DNA of 45,377 nt from Chara braunii (lineage: Eukaryota > Streptophyta > Charophyceae > Charales > Characeae). The translations under genes and the position numbers were made by a program. Below the pieces are notes generated by a model. It worked only from the letters and a program-made list of their open reading frames with translations. It did no database searches and was not told where the DNA came from. Where the stretch lies: positions 2,881,997 through 2,927,373 of the forward strand of contig BFEA01000010.1 in NCBI GenBank assembly GCA_003427395.1. Direction: 5' to 3'. Positions 20,675 to 29,525 of this stretch are shown here, piece after piece (position 1 is the first letter of the stretch; each line of letters opens with the position of its first letter).

Positions 20675-21497
20675 AACTTCTTCATCGCGATCTGCTCTTT
20701 TGTCAGGTGTTGACGTGGCACCCAGGTAAGTGGGAGGTGCCGCATGTGCAACACGAACGCGTTCATTAACGTGAGCGGTCATACCGCAAGTCTAGACATT
20801 GTAGTAATGCAGTTGTGAGCAGCCGTCCCTTGAAGACTGATGACGTAGCTGCATTGACGACACCGGCGAGAGCTTCATTGGCAACAGGCTGACACGGCGC
20901 CAGTCCAGATAGATAAAGTGTGTGAATTATACCGCTGATGTGGCATAATACGGAATGCTGACGTGTTATTTTGGCAAGGCATGGTCTGACGTGGCACTTA
21001 CCTGTGTCGTGAGTACATGCTGACGTGGCATGCCAGTTCAAGCACGCATTGCTGACGTGGCATTCCCCTTGTACACCCTCCGGGTTTTTTATGTGCTAAC
21101 GTGGCAGACTCCATTGAGCTGCTGTGTTGGCATTCCAGGGGTGACACGTGGCCTGCGTGGCTGAGTGAGGTGTTGAGTGTGTAATGTGTTTGGTTGCTGC
21201 AGATAGTACAGCCATAAGAGAGGAAGATAACAATTGATTTTGTTGGAGTGTTGGTTTTACTCACCTGATTGGTTGTTCTGTGATGTCCTTGCATACTTAC
21301 CTGTATGTTGTTGTCTTGATCACACTGGTCGTGGCTGCGGTACCTGTACACATGCTGTAGGACGTCATCACATAGAAAGAATAGACAACGAAGTTAGACT
21401 TAGTAAAACATATGTTTCTTTGTATTTGCTTTGAATAATTCTTGTTATAAAAGTTGTGTGCGTCGTGGAATTTATTTTTGTCTTTTAATTTTATTTA
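20675..21497 (+). other. 5' leader of the plus-strand element
   Basis: Non-coding leader before gag. From 20711 to 21152 it carries repeated TGACGTGGCA-type motifs, described among the findings. Small frames here show no domain. Confidence 0.6.
20711..21152 (+). promoter_or_regulatory. Cluster of TGACGTGGCA / G-box-like motifs
   Basis: TGACGTGGCA occurs at 20711, 20987, 21021 and 21053. Close variants are at 20841 (TGACGTAGCT), 20936 (TGATGTGGCA), 20959 (TGACGTGTTA) and 21097 (TAACGTGGCA). ACACGTGGC, the G-box/ABRE core, is at 21144. TGACGTGG is a known plant bZIP-binding hexamer; function here is inferred. Confidence 0.5.
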
Positions 21498-23036
21498 TTG
21501 TGCGGCATCTGCACGTTTGACAAAATGAGTTCTCTCTGGAAATGTCTGCGTGCCTCTACCTTGACTCGGTTCATACCGCTTCTTTTCTTCCCCATTCCTC
21601 TTACCGTGTTTGCCGATGAAGAGGGAGTGGAACTGAAAACCCGTGGTCAGATTGGCACAAGGAGGCAGACTTTGGTCGGCCTCCTTCGCCAGCTTGTTGG
21701 TGAGATACATGGTGTCGGTCCAGATGCTGAACAGCACGTTCACGGACAGATCAATCTGCGTGATGCAGAAAGAGATCTGCAGGCCGTTGAAACTGCTGTT
21801 CAGATGATGGAAACAGGCAAGAGGGTCAAAGATCTCATAAAGCAAGGACGATTGATCCTTGATCAATATGTCACCGAGAGCTTTGAAAAGATGGATCAAA
21901 ACGGGAAAGAAGAAAAAAATGGAGAGAAAGAAAGAAAGAAACAAAGAAAGGAACCACAATTGTCAGTGGAAATAATGGAGGAAAACGTCAGACAGCTAGA
22001 GAGTACATTAAGAGAAGAGAGAACTAAGATTGAAGAGTACAGGAGATTGAAAGAACAACAAGAAGAAGAAGAAAGAGTGATGAATAAATTGAGGCAAAAG
22101 TTTCATTACGAAGAAACAAGTAGTGAGGTTGCATCTATTCCTCAGTCTATTATGGTCTACCTCGTTCATAACGAGGAGAAGATCGACAGTAACACCCCCG
22201 CTATGGAGACAATGATCATAATGACAAAAGAAAAAGAAAAGGTGGTGTATGAGGAGGTGGCCAAGTGGGGAGAAAACAAGAAGGAACCCCAAGAAAAATT
22301 AATGAAGGATGTGATGAAACGAGTCACACCCGAGAAACCCGAAGGTTCTAAGAAAGAACCTGAGAGACAAGTTGAGAAGAAGGAATCGCCCACCGAAAAG
22401 AAAGCAGAACCGGTGAAGAAAGCAGAAAAACCGAAGAAGAAAGAGAAGGTGAAAATGAAACTGCAATTCACGTACAACAACAAGAAGGAAGAGTACTTCT
22501 TGTTGTGGATTGCGGAAATTCAAACCTACATCGGAAAAGCGCCCGTTGAGCCCAAGAGTCAGGTCGCTTTCTCCACCTCGTGTTTGGGAGGAGTGGCTAA
22601 GGAGTGGGTGCTGGCCGAAGCCAATGCTGCTGACTTCGAGGATATAGGTGAGTGGGCTAAGACCTTGACGTTGAGACAATTTCTCCAAAAGATTAAGGAG
22701 AGATTTCTCGGTAAAACGACAGTCGATAAGGCTTTCGACAAACTCACCACCATTGGCCAGAAGCGTTGGTCTTCGGTTGATTCACTGTCTCGTGAAGTTG
22801 ATCGTCTTTTGCAGGCACCCGGGTTGAATTTGCAGGATAACCAGGTCCTGTACATTTACTCACGAGCATTGTCCGAAACCACTCATGGACAACTCGTGGC
22901 AGAATCAAAGTCTGGTAAGTACAATTACCGACAGTTCCGTGATCTTGCTCTGCAAAGAGAGAAGGTGACCACACAAGTCAAAGGTACGTATGCTTCGGTA
23001 GTCAAATCAGGACCGGTTGGTGGGTACGACAAGTGA
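21498..23036 (+). CDS. Gag polyprotein of the plus-strand element
   Basis: A 512-residue open frame, the longest intact ORF here. Residues about 1-30 are hydrophobic, and the real start may be the Met of MSSLWK. Residues about 130-330 are a Lys/Glu-rich, probably coiled-coil region (KKEKVKMKL at its end). Residues about 330-500 match the Retrotrans_gag capsid domain (EYFLLWIAEIQTYIG, WVLAEANAADF, FLQKIKERFLG, LYIYSRALSE). It would form the virus-like particle. It ends in TGA at 23034, before the zinc knuckle, so gag is probably truncated relative to the original. It is followed by pol at 23690. Confidence 0.82.
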   Translation: MCGICTFDKMSSLWKCLRASTLTRFIPLLFFPIPLTVFADEEGVELKTRGQIGTRRQTLVGLLRQLVGEIHGVGPDAEQHVHGQINLRDAERDLQAVETAVQMMETGKRVKDLIKQGRLILDQYVTESFEKMDQNGKEEKNGEKERKKQRKEPQLSVEIMEENVRQLESTLREERTKIEEYRRLKEQQEEEERVMNKLRQKFHYEETSSEVASIPQSIMVYLVHNEEKIDSNTPAMETMIIMTKEKEKVVYEEVAKWGENKKEPQEKLMKDVMKRVTPEKPEGSKKEPERQVEKKESPTEKKAEPVKKAEKPKKKEKVKMKLQFTYNNKKEEYFLLWIAEIQTYIGKAPVEPKSQVAFSTSCLGGVAKEWVLAEANAADFEDIGEWAKTLTLRQFLQKIKERFLGKTTVDKAFDKLTTIGQKRWSSVDSLSREVDRLLQAPGLNLQDNQVLYIYSRALSETTHGQLVAESKSGKYNYRQFRDLALQREKVTTQVKGTYASVVKSGPVGGYDK

Positions 23037-23066
23037 GTCCTTTGGCGCCAAAAGCGTCAGGACCAT

Positions 23067-23620
23067 ATGCTTGTGCTATTTGACGATGAGACAAAAGAGA
23101 AGTTACCCCTCGACAAGTCTGAGGGAGGGGGAGGTAATGGCGGCAGCGAGTCCGGGAAGGGTGACGTCGCTGCCGTAATGGCCAACAAGGGAGGCCAAAG
23201 TCAGTGGAAGAAGAAGAAGAGGCCACACTCGTTTCCCGAGCATCCCAGCATCGCGTTCGGAACACCCTGCGAAAATATGAACATGACTCGGGAGGAGTGG
23301 CAGTAGAAAATAGACAATCGCTAGTGCCTCAAGTGTGGCACCGTGGGGCACGTGATAGCCATGTGCCCACTTACTCGAAACCCAAAAGCGAGCAGCCAGT
23401 AGGAGTAACATTTGCTCCTACTGAGTCGAAGGCGACGAAGGGTTTAGACCAAGATAAAGGTAAGGCGCCTACAACCCCTTCCACCCCTTCGACTCTCAAG
23501 GCAGAGGATGACTTTTTTTCTGCCCGTCACCCAGACCACCCTGACACAATACTTCGTTCTGTCTCATTGGACGATTCCCTTGACGGGCTCGACAATGCAC
23601 TGATAGCACTACGGAGTTCG
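23067..23620 (+). pseudogene. Gag C-terminus with CCHC knuckle, interrupted by stops
   Basis: After the gag stop, a Gly/Ser/Lys-rich frame (23067-23306) runs to TAG at 23304. The same frame passes a second TAG at 23322 and then encodes CLKCGTVGHVIAMC (23325-23366), a correct CX2CX4HX4C knuckle. An overlapping frame (23204-23623) encodes the Pro/Thr/Ser-rich stretch before protease. Two stops beside the knuckle mean nucleocapsid is not made as one protein. Confidence 0.75.
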
Positions 23621-23687
23621 TAGACGAAGAAAGCAAAGCTTAGGGTGAGTTGATGATCGCGAATGTTGAGATCGCGCACAAGTAGGT

Positions 23688-24160
23688 TCCCTGTTAGATC
23701 CAAGATCGACGCGGTCTTATATCTCATAGAAGGCAATTCGTAAGTTGCATCAGGGAATGAAGGTAAAGGATTTACATAGACCTGTCACGTCTATACTGAC
23801 TGACAAGAACACGATCACTGGCTCTCAATACGTCGATCGTGTTAAGTGTTATTTTAGAACAAAGGAAGGCAAGAAGATTCTACACAAGATATCCTTCCTA
23901 ATTGAGAACAATTTACCCTTTGACATAATTTTGGGTATGGATTGGCATGAGGAAGCAGTCCCAGAACTCAAGTTCAAAGATAAAATTGTCAAACTCAAGG
24001 AAGAGAAGTCCGAATTGTGTGCGATGAAGTTGTATCATAAGTCTAGCTCTGACTCTACTCTGTCTTTCTGTTGTATGAGTTACCCAACTTTCCGATCAAT
24101 GGTAGTAAAAGAAAAGTTGGATCAGGAGGTGATGATGGTACTCGTCAAGCGAGTAGGTAG
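23688..24160 (+). pseudogene. Retroviral-type aspartic protease
   Basis: The frame around 23697 reads DPRSTRSYIS, then a TAG at 23727, then KAIRKLHQGMKVKDL, continuing into the 23745-24467 frame with FLIENNLPFDIILGMDW. DPGST-like is the expected active site in this family; here Arg replaces the Gly. The ILGMDW end motif is intact. The missing Gly and the in-frame stop make it inactive. After about 24160 the reading frame shifts before RT. Confidence 0.75.
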
Positions 24161-24199
24161 TGTTCCTCATCTTATCCACCTTCTATTGAAAAAGTTTTT

Positions 24200-24997
24200 G
24201 ACGAGTACAAGGACTTGCAGTCTGAACCGACGGGAATTACTGAGCGTGCTATCAAGCACATTATTGACATCATTCCCGGAAGCAAGATTCCCAAGGGTCC
24301 CATTTACCGAATGTCTCCTAGGATACTTGAGAAACTGCAAAAGCAGCTACAAGAACTTACTGACAAGGGATGAATTCGCCCTAGCTCATCTCCTTATGGT
24401 GCACCTGTCTTATTCGTGCCCAAAAAGGAAGGTGAACTTCGTTTATGTAGTGATTATCACGGACTGAATTTCGTCACTGTTAAAAACGCGAAACCTCTTC
24501 CCCGCATTGACGATCTATTGGATCCGTTGCAGGGGTGTAGATATGTTAGCAAGATTGATCTCAAGTCCATGTACCACCACATTGAGGTGGCTCCTGAGGA
24601 TCAACACAAGACGGCTTTCCGAACCAGGTATGGTCAATACGAGTTTGTGGTTATGCCCTTCGGTCTGACCAATGCACCTGCGACCTTCCAAAGGTCAATG
24701 GATGAGTTATTTCGTCAATGGCTTGACCAGTTCGTAGTAGTCTATCTCGATGACATTCTAATGTATAGCAAAACACTAAAGGATTATTAAAAACACCTAC
24801 GAATGGTTTTGCAGAAGTTGCGCGAGGGCAACTTCAAACTGGATCCGAAGAAGTCTGAGTTTGCTAAGCCTGAAGTTTTGTACTTAGGGCATACAGTAAA
24901 CGAGGAAGGACAAAGGCCTGAAGAAAAGAAGATTGCAACAATCACAGATTGGCCACAACCTAAGACTATAATTGAACTAAGGTCTTTCTTAGGACTA
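24200..24997 (+). pseudogene. Reverse transcriptase of the plus-strand element, first part
   Basis: Starts with IIPGSKIPKGPIYRMSPR, then a TGA at about 24371 where the family usually has Trp before IRPS. The frame 24416-24790 holds [29 protein letters not shown] (first Asp), [14 protein letters not shown] and [12 protein letters not shown] (YLDD about residues 110-113). A TAA at 24788 breaks it again, and 24803-25006 continues LYLGHTVNEEGQRP to SFLGL, where a poly(A)-tailed insertion interrupts it. Confidence 0.87.
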
Positions 24998-25074
24998 AAA
25001 TTCTGACTTGTCGGAGGAATAGGAACCGGACTGTTGCTCCCCAGAATTGCAAGAGCCGGAACCGAAAGGTTCTG

Positions 25075-25105
<31 letters not shown>
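24998..25105 (+). mobile_element. Poly(A)-tailed retroposed insertion inside RT
   Basis: About 108 bp ending in an uninterrupted run of about 31 A, flanked by AGGACTA at 24991-24997 and 25106-25112. Removing it restores the RT frame (SFLGL then TNYYKKFVKNF). These are hallmarks of LINE-mediated retroposition of a short RNA or a 5'-truncated copy. I do not recognise the non-A part. Confidence 0.85.
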
Positions 25106-25106
<1 letters not shown>

Positions 25107-25108
<2 letters not shown>

Positions 25109-25343
25109 ACTAACTAACTATTATAAGAAGTTCGTCAAAAACTTCTCCTTTATAACTGCTCCTATAAGAAGATTACTGAAAAAGGAAAAGCTTTGGTTGT
25201 GGGACAAAGATTGTGAGTCATCGTTTAGAAAGTTGAAACATACCTTGACTCACTACCCTGTCCTAAAGATTGCTGACCCTTCTCTTCGTTTCATTGTCAC
25301 GACTGACGCAAGTCAGTATGGGATTGGGGTTGTGCTACCGTAA
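25107..25343 (+). pseudogene. RT end and RNase H start of the plus-strand element
   Basis: Continues NYYKKFVKNFSFITAPIRRL, SFRKLKHTLTHYPVLK and the RNase H strand FIVTTDASQYGIGVVLP (first catalytic Asp). The frame ends at TAA near 25341, and RNase H continues in another frame, so a small deletion or shift lies near 25339. Confidence 0.85.
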
Positions 25344-26481
25344 GGGATATCCACCTATTGAGTTTATCTCGAGAAGACTTCCGTCAGAAAAAGTAGCTAA
25401 CTCTACATATGAAAGGGAACTGTATGCCTTGGTAGTTGCACTAGATACCTGGAAGCACTACTTGTTAGGGAGACATTTCACTGTCTACTCTGATCATTCT
25501 ATATCAAAGTGGATCGAAACTCAGCCCAAGCTCTCCGACAAGTTGGTAAGGTGGTCCGCATTTCTTGACACATTTGACTTTGAGGTGAAAACCATCAAAG
25601 GTAAGTCTAACGTGGTTGCGGATGCTTTGTCTAGGCGTGCAGATTTCTTTGGAACTATTGTCTCCTATCTCGATATTGGAAATGAACTGAAAGAACAAAT
25701 CCGCCAGGGTTATGGGAGAGATCCTATTTGGAGTCCTATCATTGGAATACTACGAAAGAACCCTGAGTTGTTTTCAAAATATCGAATGATTGATGACTTA
25801 CTCTTCTTGCTAGACAAAACCGAAGAACGATTGTGTATTGCTCACTTAGAATCAATTAAGAGTTTGATCATTGGGGAATGCCATGATGTAGAAGGACAAT
25901 TTGGTTTAAAGAAGACGTATGCCGATGTGCATGAACGTTTTCAGTGGAAAGGAATGAACGAAAGTGTACTAACGTATATGCGGACTTGTCTTGTCTGTCA
26001 AAGGAACAAACCCTCACATGAGAATCCGATGGGACTATTGCGACCACTACCTATTCCAAGTGAGCCAGGTGCGTCTATCTCTATCGACTTTATGAGCCTC
26101 ACTAAGAGTCGAAACGACAATAGTCAGGTAATGGTAATCATTGATGGATTCTCTAAGTATGCTATGTCCATTCCTTTGCCTGCTGAAGCTAGAACCGAAC
26201 TAGTCATCCAAAAGTTTCAAATGCGATGGGTCTCCCAGTATGGATTTCCCAAAACCATAGTATCAGATAGAGATGTTCGGTTCACCAATCTACAATGGCA
26301 AAAGTTCATGGAAGTCAATGGAACCAGGTTAACCATATCGTCAGGTAGACATCCTGAAACTAATGGCCAAACTGAGCAAATGAATCGTCTTTGTCAACAA
26401 CTTTTGCGAATGTATGTTCGTCCAGATGAATCGTCTCTGTCAACAACTTTTGCGAATGTATGTCCGTCCAAATCAGATTGA
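25339..26481 (+). pseudogene. RNase H and integrase of the plus-strand element
   Basis: A 403-residue frame from 25270 (useful from about residue 23). RNase H: EFISRRLPSEKVANSTYERE, GRHFTVYSDHSISKW, KGKSNVVADALSRR. Integrase finger: CHDVEGQFG has Gln in place of the second zinc His, with Cys at residues 240 and 243. Core catalytic residues are Asp 273 (IDFMSL), Asp 333 (SDRDVRF) and Glu 369 (NGQTEQ), giving the D,D-35-E spacing. The frame is lost after residue 386 because of a 46-bp tandem duplication. Confidence 0.88.
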
Positions 26482-26713
26482 CTGGGATGAGAACTTGCCT
26501 AAAATTGCCAGTGCATATAACAACAGTATACATATTGTCACAGGTACAACACCTAACGCACTGCATAAAGGATGGAAGCCTAGGCGTCCCATTGATGCAT
26601 TAACGAGGGACCAGATTCAACGGCTACCCCTAGGGACGCGCGAATTCGCAGTTTTGTATGAAGAAGATATCAAGAAGGTGAAGGAGAACATACAGAAAAC
26701 CAACTGCAAATGA
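26414..26713 (+). pseudogene. Integrase C-terminal half after the duplication
   Basis: A 99-residue frame resuming MNRLCQQLLRMYVRPNQIDW, then NLPKIASAYNNSIHIVTGTTPNALHKGWKPRRP. It is the expected continuation of the core. The frame ends at TGA near 26711. Confidence 0.83.
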
Positions 26714-27192
26714 TTGAACAAGCTAATAAACATTCTCGTCCTTTCACAATTCCAAGAAGGGGACTTTGTCTAGGTTAAGTCGAAAGAGTGTTCCTTAGAA
26801 GAAAATTTGTCTCAAAAACTGCTACCTGTCTACTATGGATCCTGGGAAGTTCTCAAAGTAATTGGAGGTGAAGATGCCGTATAGATATACCTCCACATCT
26901 CATGACATACCCTCTCTTCCATGCGTCTAAGCTGCTACCTTATGTAGAAAGTGACGATTTTCCAAATAGGTCATCTATGATTCCACCTCCTATGAATGGA
27001 GGCTACCAAGTTGAGAAAATATTGGAACATGGCTATTTCTCTACAGGTGGCACAAGACGACCTGAGAAGCAGTACAACGTAAAGTTCAAGTCCCAACCCT
27101 CATCTGAAGCCAGATGGTTTAGTAGTAAGGAACTACTACCCACTGCCCCTGATATTATTGTTGCATATGAACGTGGGTTAACAAAGAATTAA
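26714..27192 (+). pseudogene. Integrase GPY/F region and chromodomain-like tail
   Basis: From about 26790 broken frames read LLPVYYGSWEVLKVIGG (GPY/F-like). The 26902-27192 frame has YPLFHASKLLPYVES, NGGYQVEKILEHGYF, RPEKQYNVKF, ARWFSSKELLPTAPDIIV and YERG. That is a chromodomain-like end homologous to the tails in A, B and the truncated copy, marking this as a chromovirus-type Gypsy. Confidence 0.8.
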
Positions 27193-27220
27193 TGAATTTT
27201 CTGCTATGGGACTCGAAAAC

Positions 27221-27234
27221 CGGGTCGGCAGGAA
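27221..27234 (+). promoter_or_regulatory. Weak polypurine tract
   Basis: CGGGTCGGCAGGAA directly precedes the 3' LTR start TGCAAT. It is purine-rich, though not uninterrupted. Confidence 0.4.
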
Positions 27235-27866
27235 TGCAATAACCCATGCCATATGTCTCATGGAGCTGAGGGTCATTAGAGGGCCGACTTGACCGCCCTC
27301 AACCCAGGCCGAACAAGGGCAGAAAAGGCCCTTCACGAATTCAGGGTCTGGGCATGTCAACTGTCGGTCCACCCAACGGTCAAAGTCCAAAGGTACCTAG
27401 CCCAGGCCACAGGTCAAGAACACACACTTGTTTGTATGCAGGTACCCAGATCGCATCAGGTCCAAGGCAGAAGTTCGTAATTGTACAATCCGGGCCTTCA
27501 ACTGTGAGTCAATCTGCACAACTGAAGGGAAAAGCACCGAGGCCAGACAACCTCGCTTATTGCTACTTAAGGCTGGCCTCGAGAGAGTCAAGGCATCCAG
27601 TCTTGCTATGCTGCTTTGACGTTGGCTTCATGCTGGCTGTGCACAAGCGTTGCGGACGACGGCACGAGGTGGAGGCAGCATGCCGGCACTTCTTCAGTGC
27701 GTCATGCCATGCTGATGTGGCGCTGCCTCTGGTCTACGTGGCATGCTGATGTGGCGCTGCCTTTGGTATATCTGGCGCTGCCTCTGGTCTACGTGGCATG
27801 TTGATGTGGCGCTGCCTCTGGTATGTGTGGCGATGCTATGGAATACGTGGCATACTGATGTAGCGT
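27235..27866 (+). repeat. 3' LTR of the plus-strand element, interrupted
   Basis: Matches 19595 to about 20260 of the 5' LTR, including TGCAATAACCCATGCC and the GATGTGGCGCTGCC array. It lacks about 15 bp across the palindrome present at 19719-19740. The match stops inside TGATGTAGCG at 27866, where the giant element's LTR begins. Confidence 0.88.
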
Positions 27867-28492
27867 TGTCGGCCAGCTCCCTCCTTCGATCACCACCGGT
27901 TGCTGCTGGTCCCACTCCCTTTTAACGGCGCCTCCCGTGATGGCAACTGCCTGTCTTCATTCCGTTCTCTAGCGGCTTTCGGCCCTCTGGTTGGCTCCAA
28001 GGGAGCCGGTTCTCGAAGGGGTACTCGCTAAAAACCAGCTTTTCCCAGTGCGCCCCGACAGAACGACGGAACTGCGATTCGCAAAAGAAGGAGACTCCGA
28101 CCGAACTCAGTTTTCCGAAGAGAATGACAGAACTACGACCTTGCAAAAGAAAGTGGACCTGGACTGAAATCAATTTTCCCAAGTGGGCTCAACAGAACTG
28201 CGAGTTCGCAAGAGAAGTAGGCCCAGACTGAACTCAGTTTTCCCAAATGGACCCTAAGAGAACAACAGAAGCGCAGCTTTTGCAAAAGAATTGTACTCCG
28301 ACCGGAAACAATTTTTTTTTGACCCTAAGAAAACAACAGAACCGTGATTTCGCGAAAGAAGTGGACCGGACCGAAATCGGCTTTTCCAAATGGACCCGGA
28401 AGAGAACAACAAAACTTAGATTTCGTAAAAGCCGTAAGGGTCGCCAACAGGGTTTCGATCGGGGCTCAGAAGTTCGTTGCAAATGTAACGCC

Positions 28493-28744
28493 NNNNNNNN
28501 NNNNNNNNNNNNNNNNNNNNNNNNNNNNNNNNNNNNNNNNNNNNNNNNNNNNNNNNNNNNNNNNNNNNNNNNNNNNNNNNNNNNNNNNNNNNNNNNNNNN
28601 NNNNNNNNNNNNNNNNNNNNNNNNNNNNNNNNNNNNNNNNNNNNNNNNNNNNNNNNNNNNNNNNNNNNNNNNNNNNNNNNNNNNNNNNNNNNNNNNNNNN
28701 NNNNNNNNNNNNNNNNNNNNNNNNNNNNNNNNNNNNNNNNNNNN
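28493..28744. other. Assembly gap (252 N)
   Basis: Unsequenced gap next to a CT microsatellite inside the LTR. Open frames drawn across it have no meaning. Confidence 0.99.
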
Positions 28745-28816
28745 CTCTCTCCCCCTCTCTCTCTCTCGCCCTCTCTCGCCCTCTCTCTCTCTCTCTCTCT
28801 CTCTCTCCCCCTCTCT
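28745..28816. repeat. CT-rich low-complexity tract
   Basis: CT dinucleotide-rich run with CCC interruptions, directly right of the assembly gap. Confidence 0.95.
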
Positions 28817-29067
28817 ACTATACACACCGAACTCTTTGATAAGTACAAATTCAAAATCTTGACCTTCCGGCTTCAAACCTGCCCCCCCGAAGAAGCCGCG
28901 ACTCGCCTTAATTCGCGCGCCCGTTCCCCTATCAGCCCAAGCGCACAGCCCGAACGAGCAGCGAACGGCCCGGAGATGGGCGATTTTCCTTGGAACCTCG
29001 ACCCGCCGTGCCTTGCACGAGACTGCGCGACTACCGCGCTGCTGGAGTCGGAGGTCGAAGCAACTAT

Positions 29068-29068
<1 letters not shown>

Positions 29069-29142
<74 letters not shown>
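29069..29142. repeat. (CT)n microsatellite
   Basis: About 36 uninterrupted CT units within the LTR. Confidence 0.97.
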
Positions 29143-29143
<1 letters not shown>

Positions 29144-29488
29144 CGAGTCGCTCCGCCCTTCCTTCTTCCTCTCTCTCCCTTTCTTCGACTTATACGTAGT
29201 CCCCTCTGTCCGTCCTCCCTTGATTTCGGGCAGCGTCGCCAGCCGACGCCCCTCCTTACCTTAGCTCGAGCCTTCGAACTCCGGGGGTCCGTCGCCTGTC
29301 GGAACGCGGAGGTTTGCCCCTCGCTCCTCTTCTGGGGAGATGGTCGTTCACTTGCTCGTGCACTGTCCAGTGTCCCTTGTGCGCTGTCCAGTGTCCCTTG
29401 TGCGCCTCTCTCTCTCAGTCGGCCCAGCCGCTACCTGTGATCGTTCTTCGGAGCCATACCCCCCCCCCTTCACGACGCGAGTACTTGA

Positions 29489-29491
<3 letters not shown>

Positions 29492-29523
<32 letters not shown>
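29492..29523. repeat. (CT)n microsatellite
   Basis: About 16 CT units within the LTR. Confidence 0.95.

Positions 29524-29525
<2 letters not shown>

Larger units (their letters stand above)
19595..27866 (+). mobile_element. Ty3/Gypsy chromovirus-like retrotransposon, plus strand
   Basis: 5' LTR 19595-20658, PBS at 20662, gag 21498-23036, zinc knuckle 23325-23366, protease about 23690-24000, RT 24240-25180, RNase H, integrase to 26713, chromodomain-like end to 27192, and 3' LTR from 27235. The 3' LTR is interrupted at 27866 by another element. Several stops and frameshifts, a 108-bp poly(A)-tailed insertion and a 46-bp duplication inactivate it. Confidence 0.9.

Noticed and set aside
22008-22483. 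Phe/Ser-rich minus-strand frames opposite gag
   Set aside because: They are shadows of the Lys/Glu-rich GAA/AAG coding region of gag on the plus strand.
28247-29440. Long open frames through the N gap and CT repeats on both strands
   Set aside because: They exist only because N codons are read as X and because CT/GA repeats lack stops. No domain is seen on either side.
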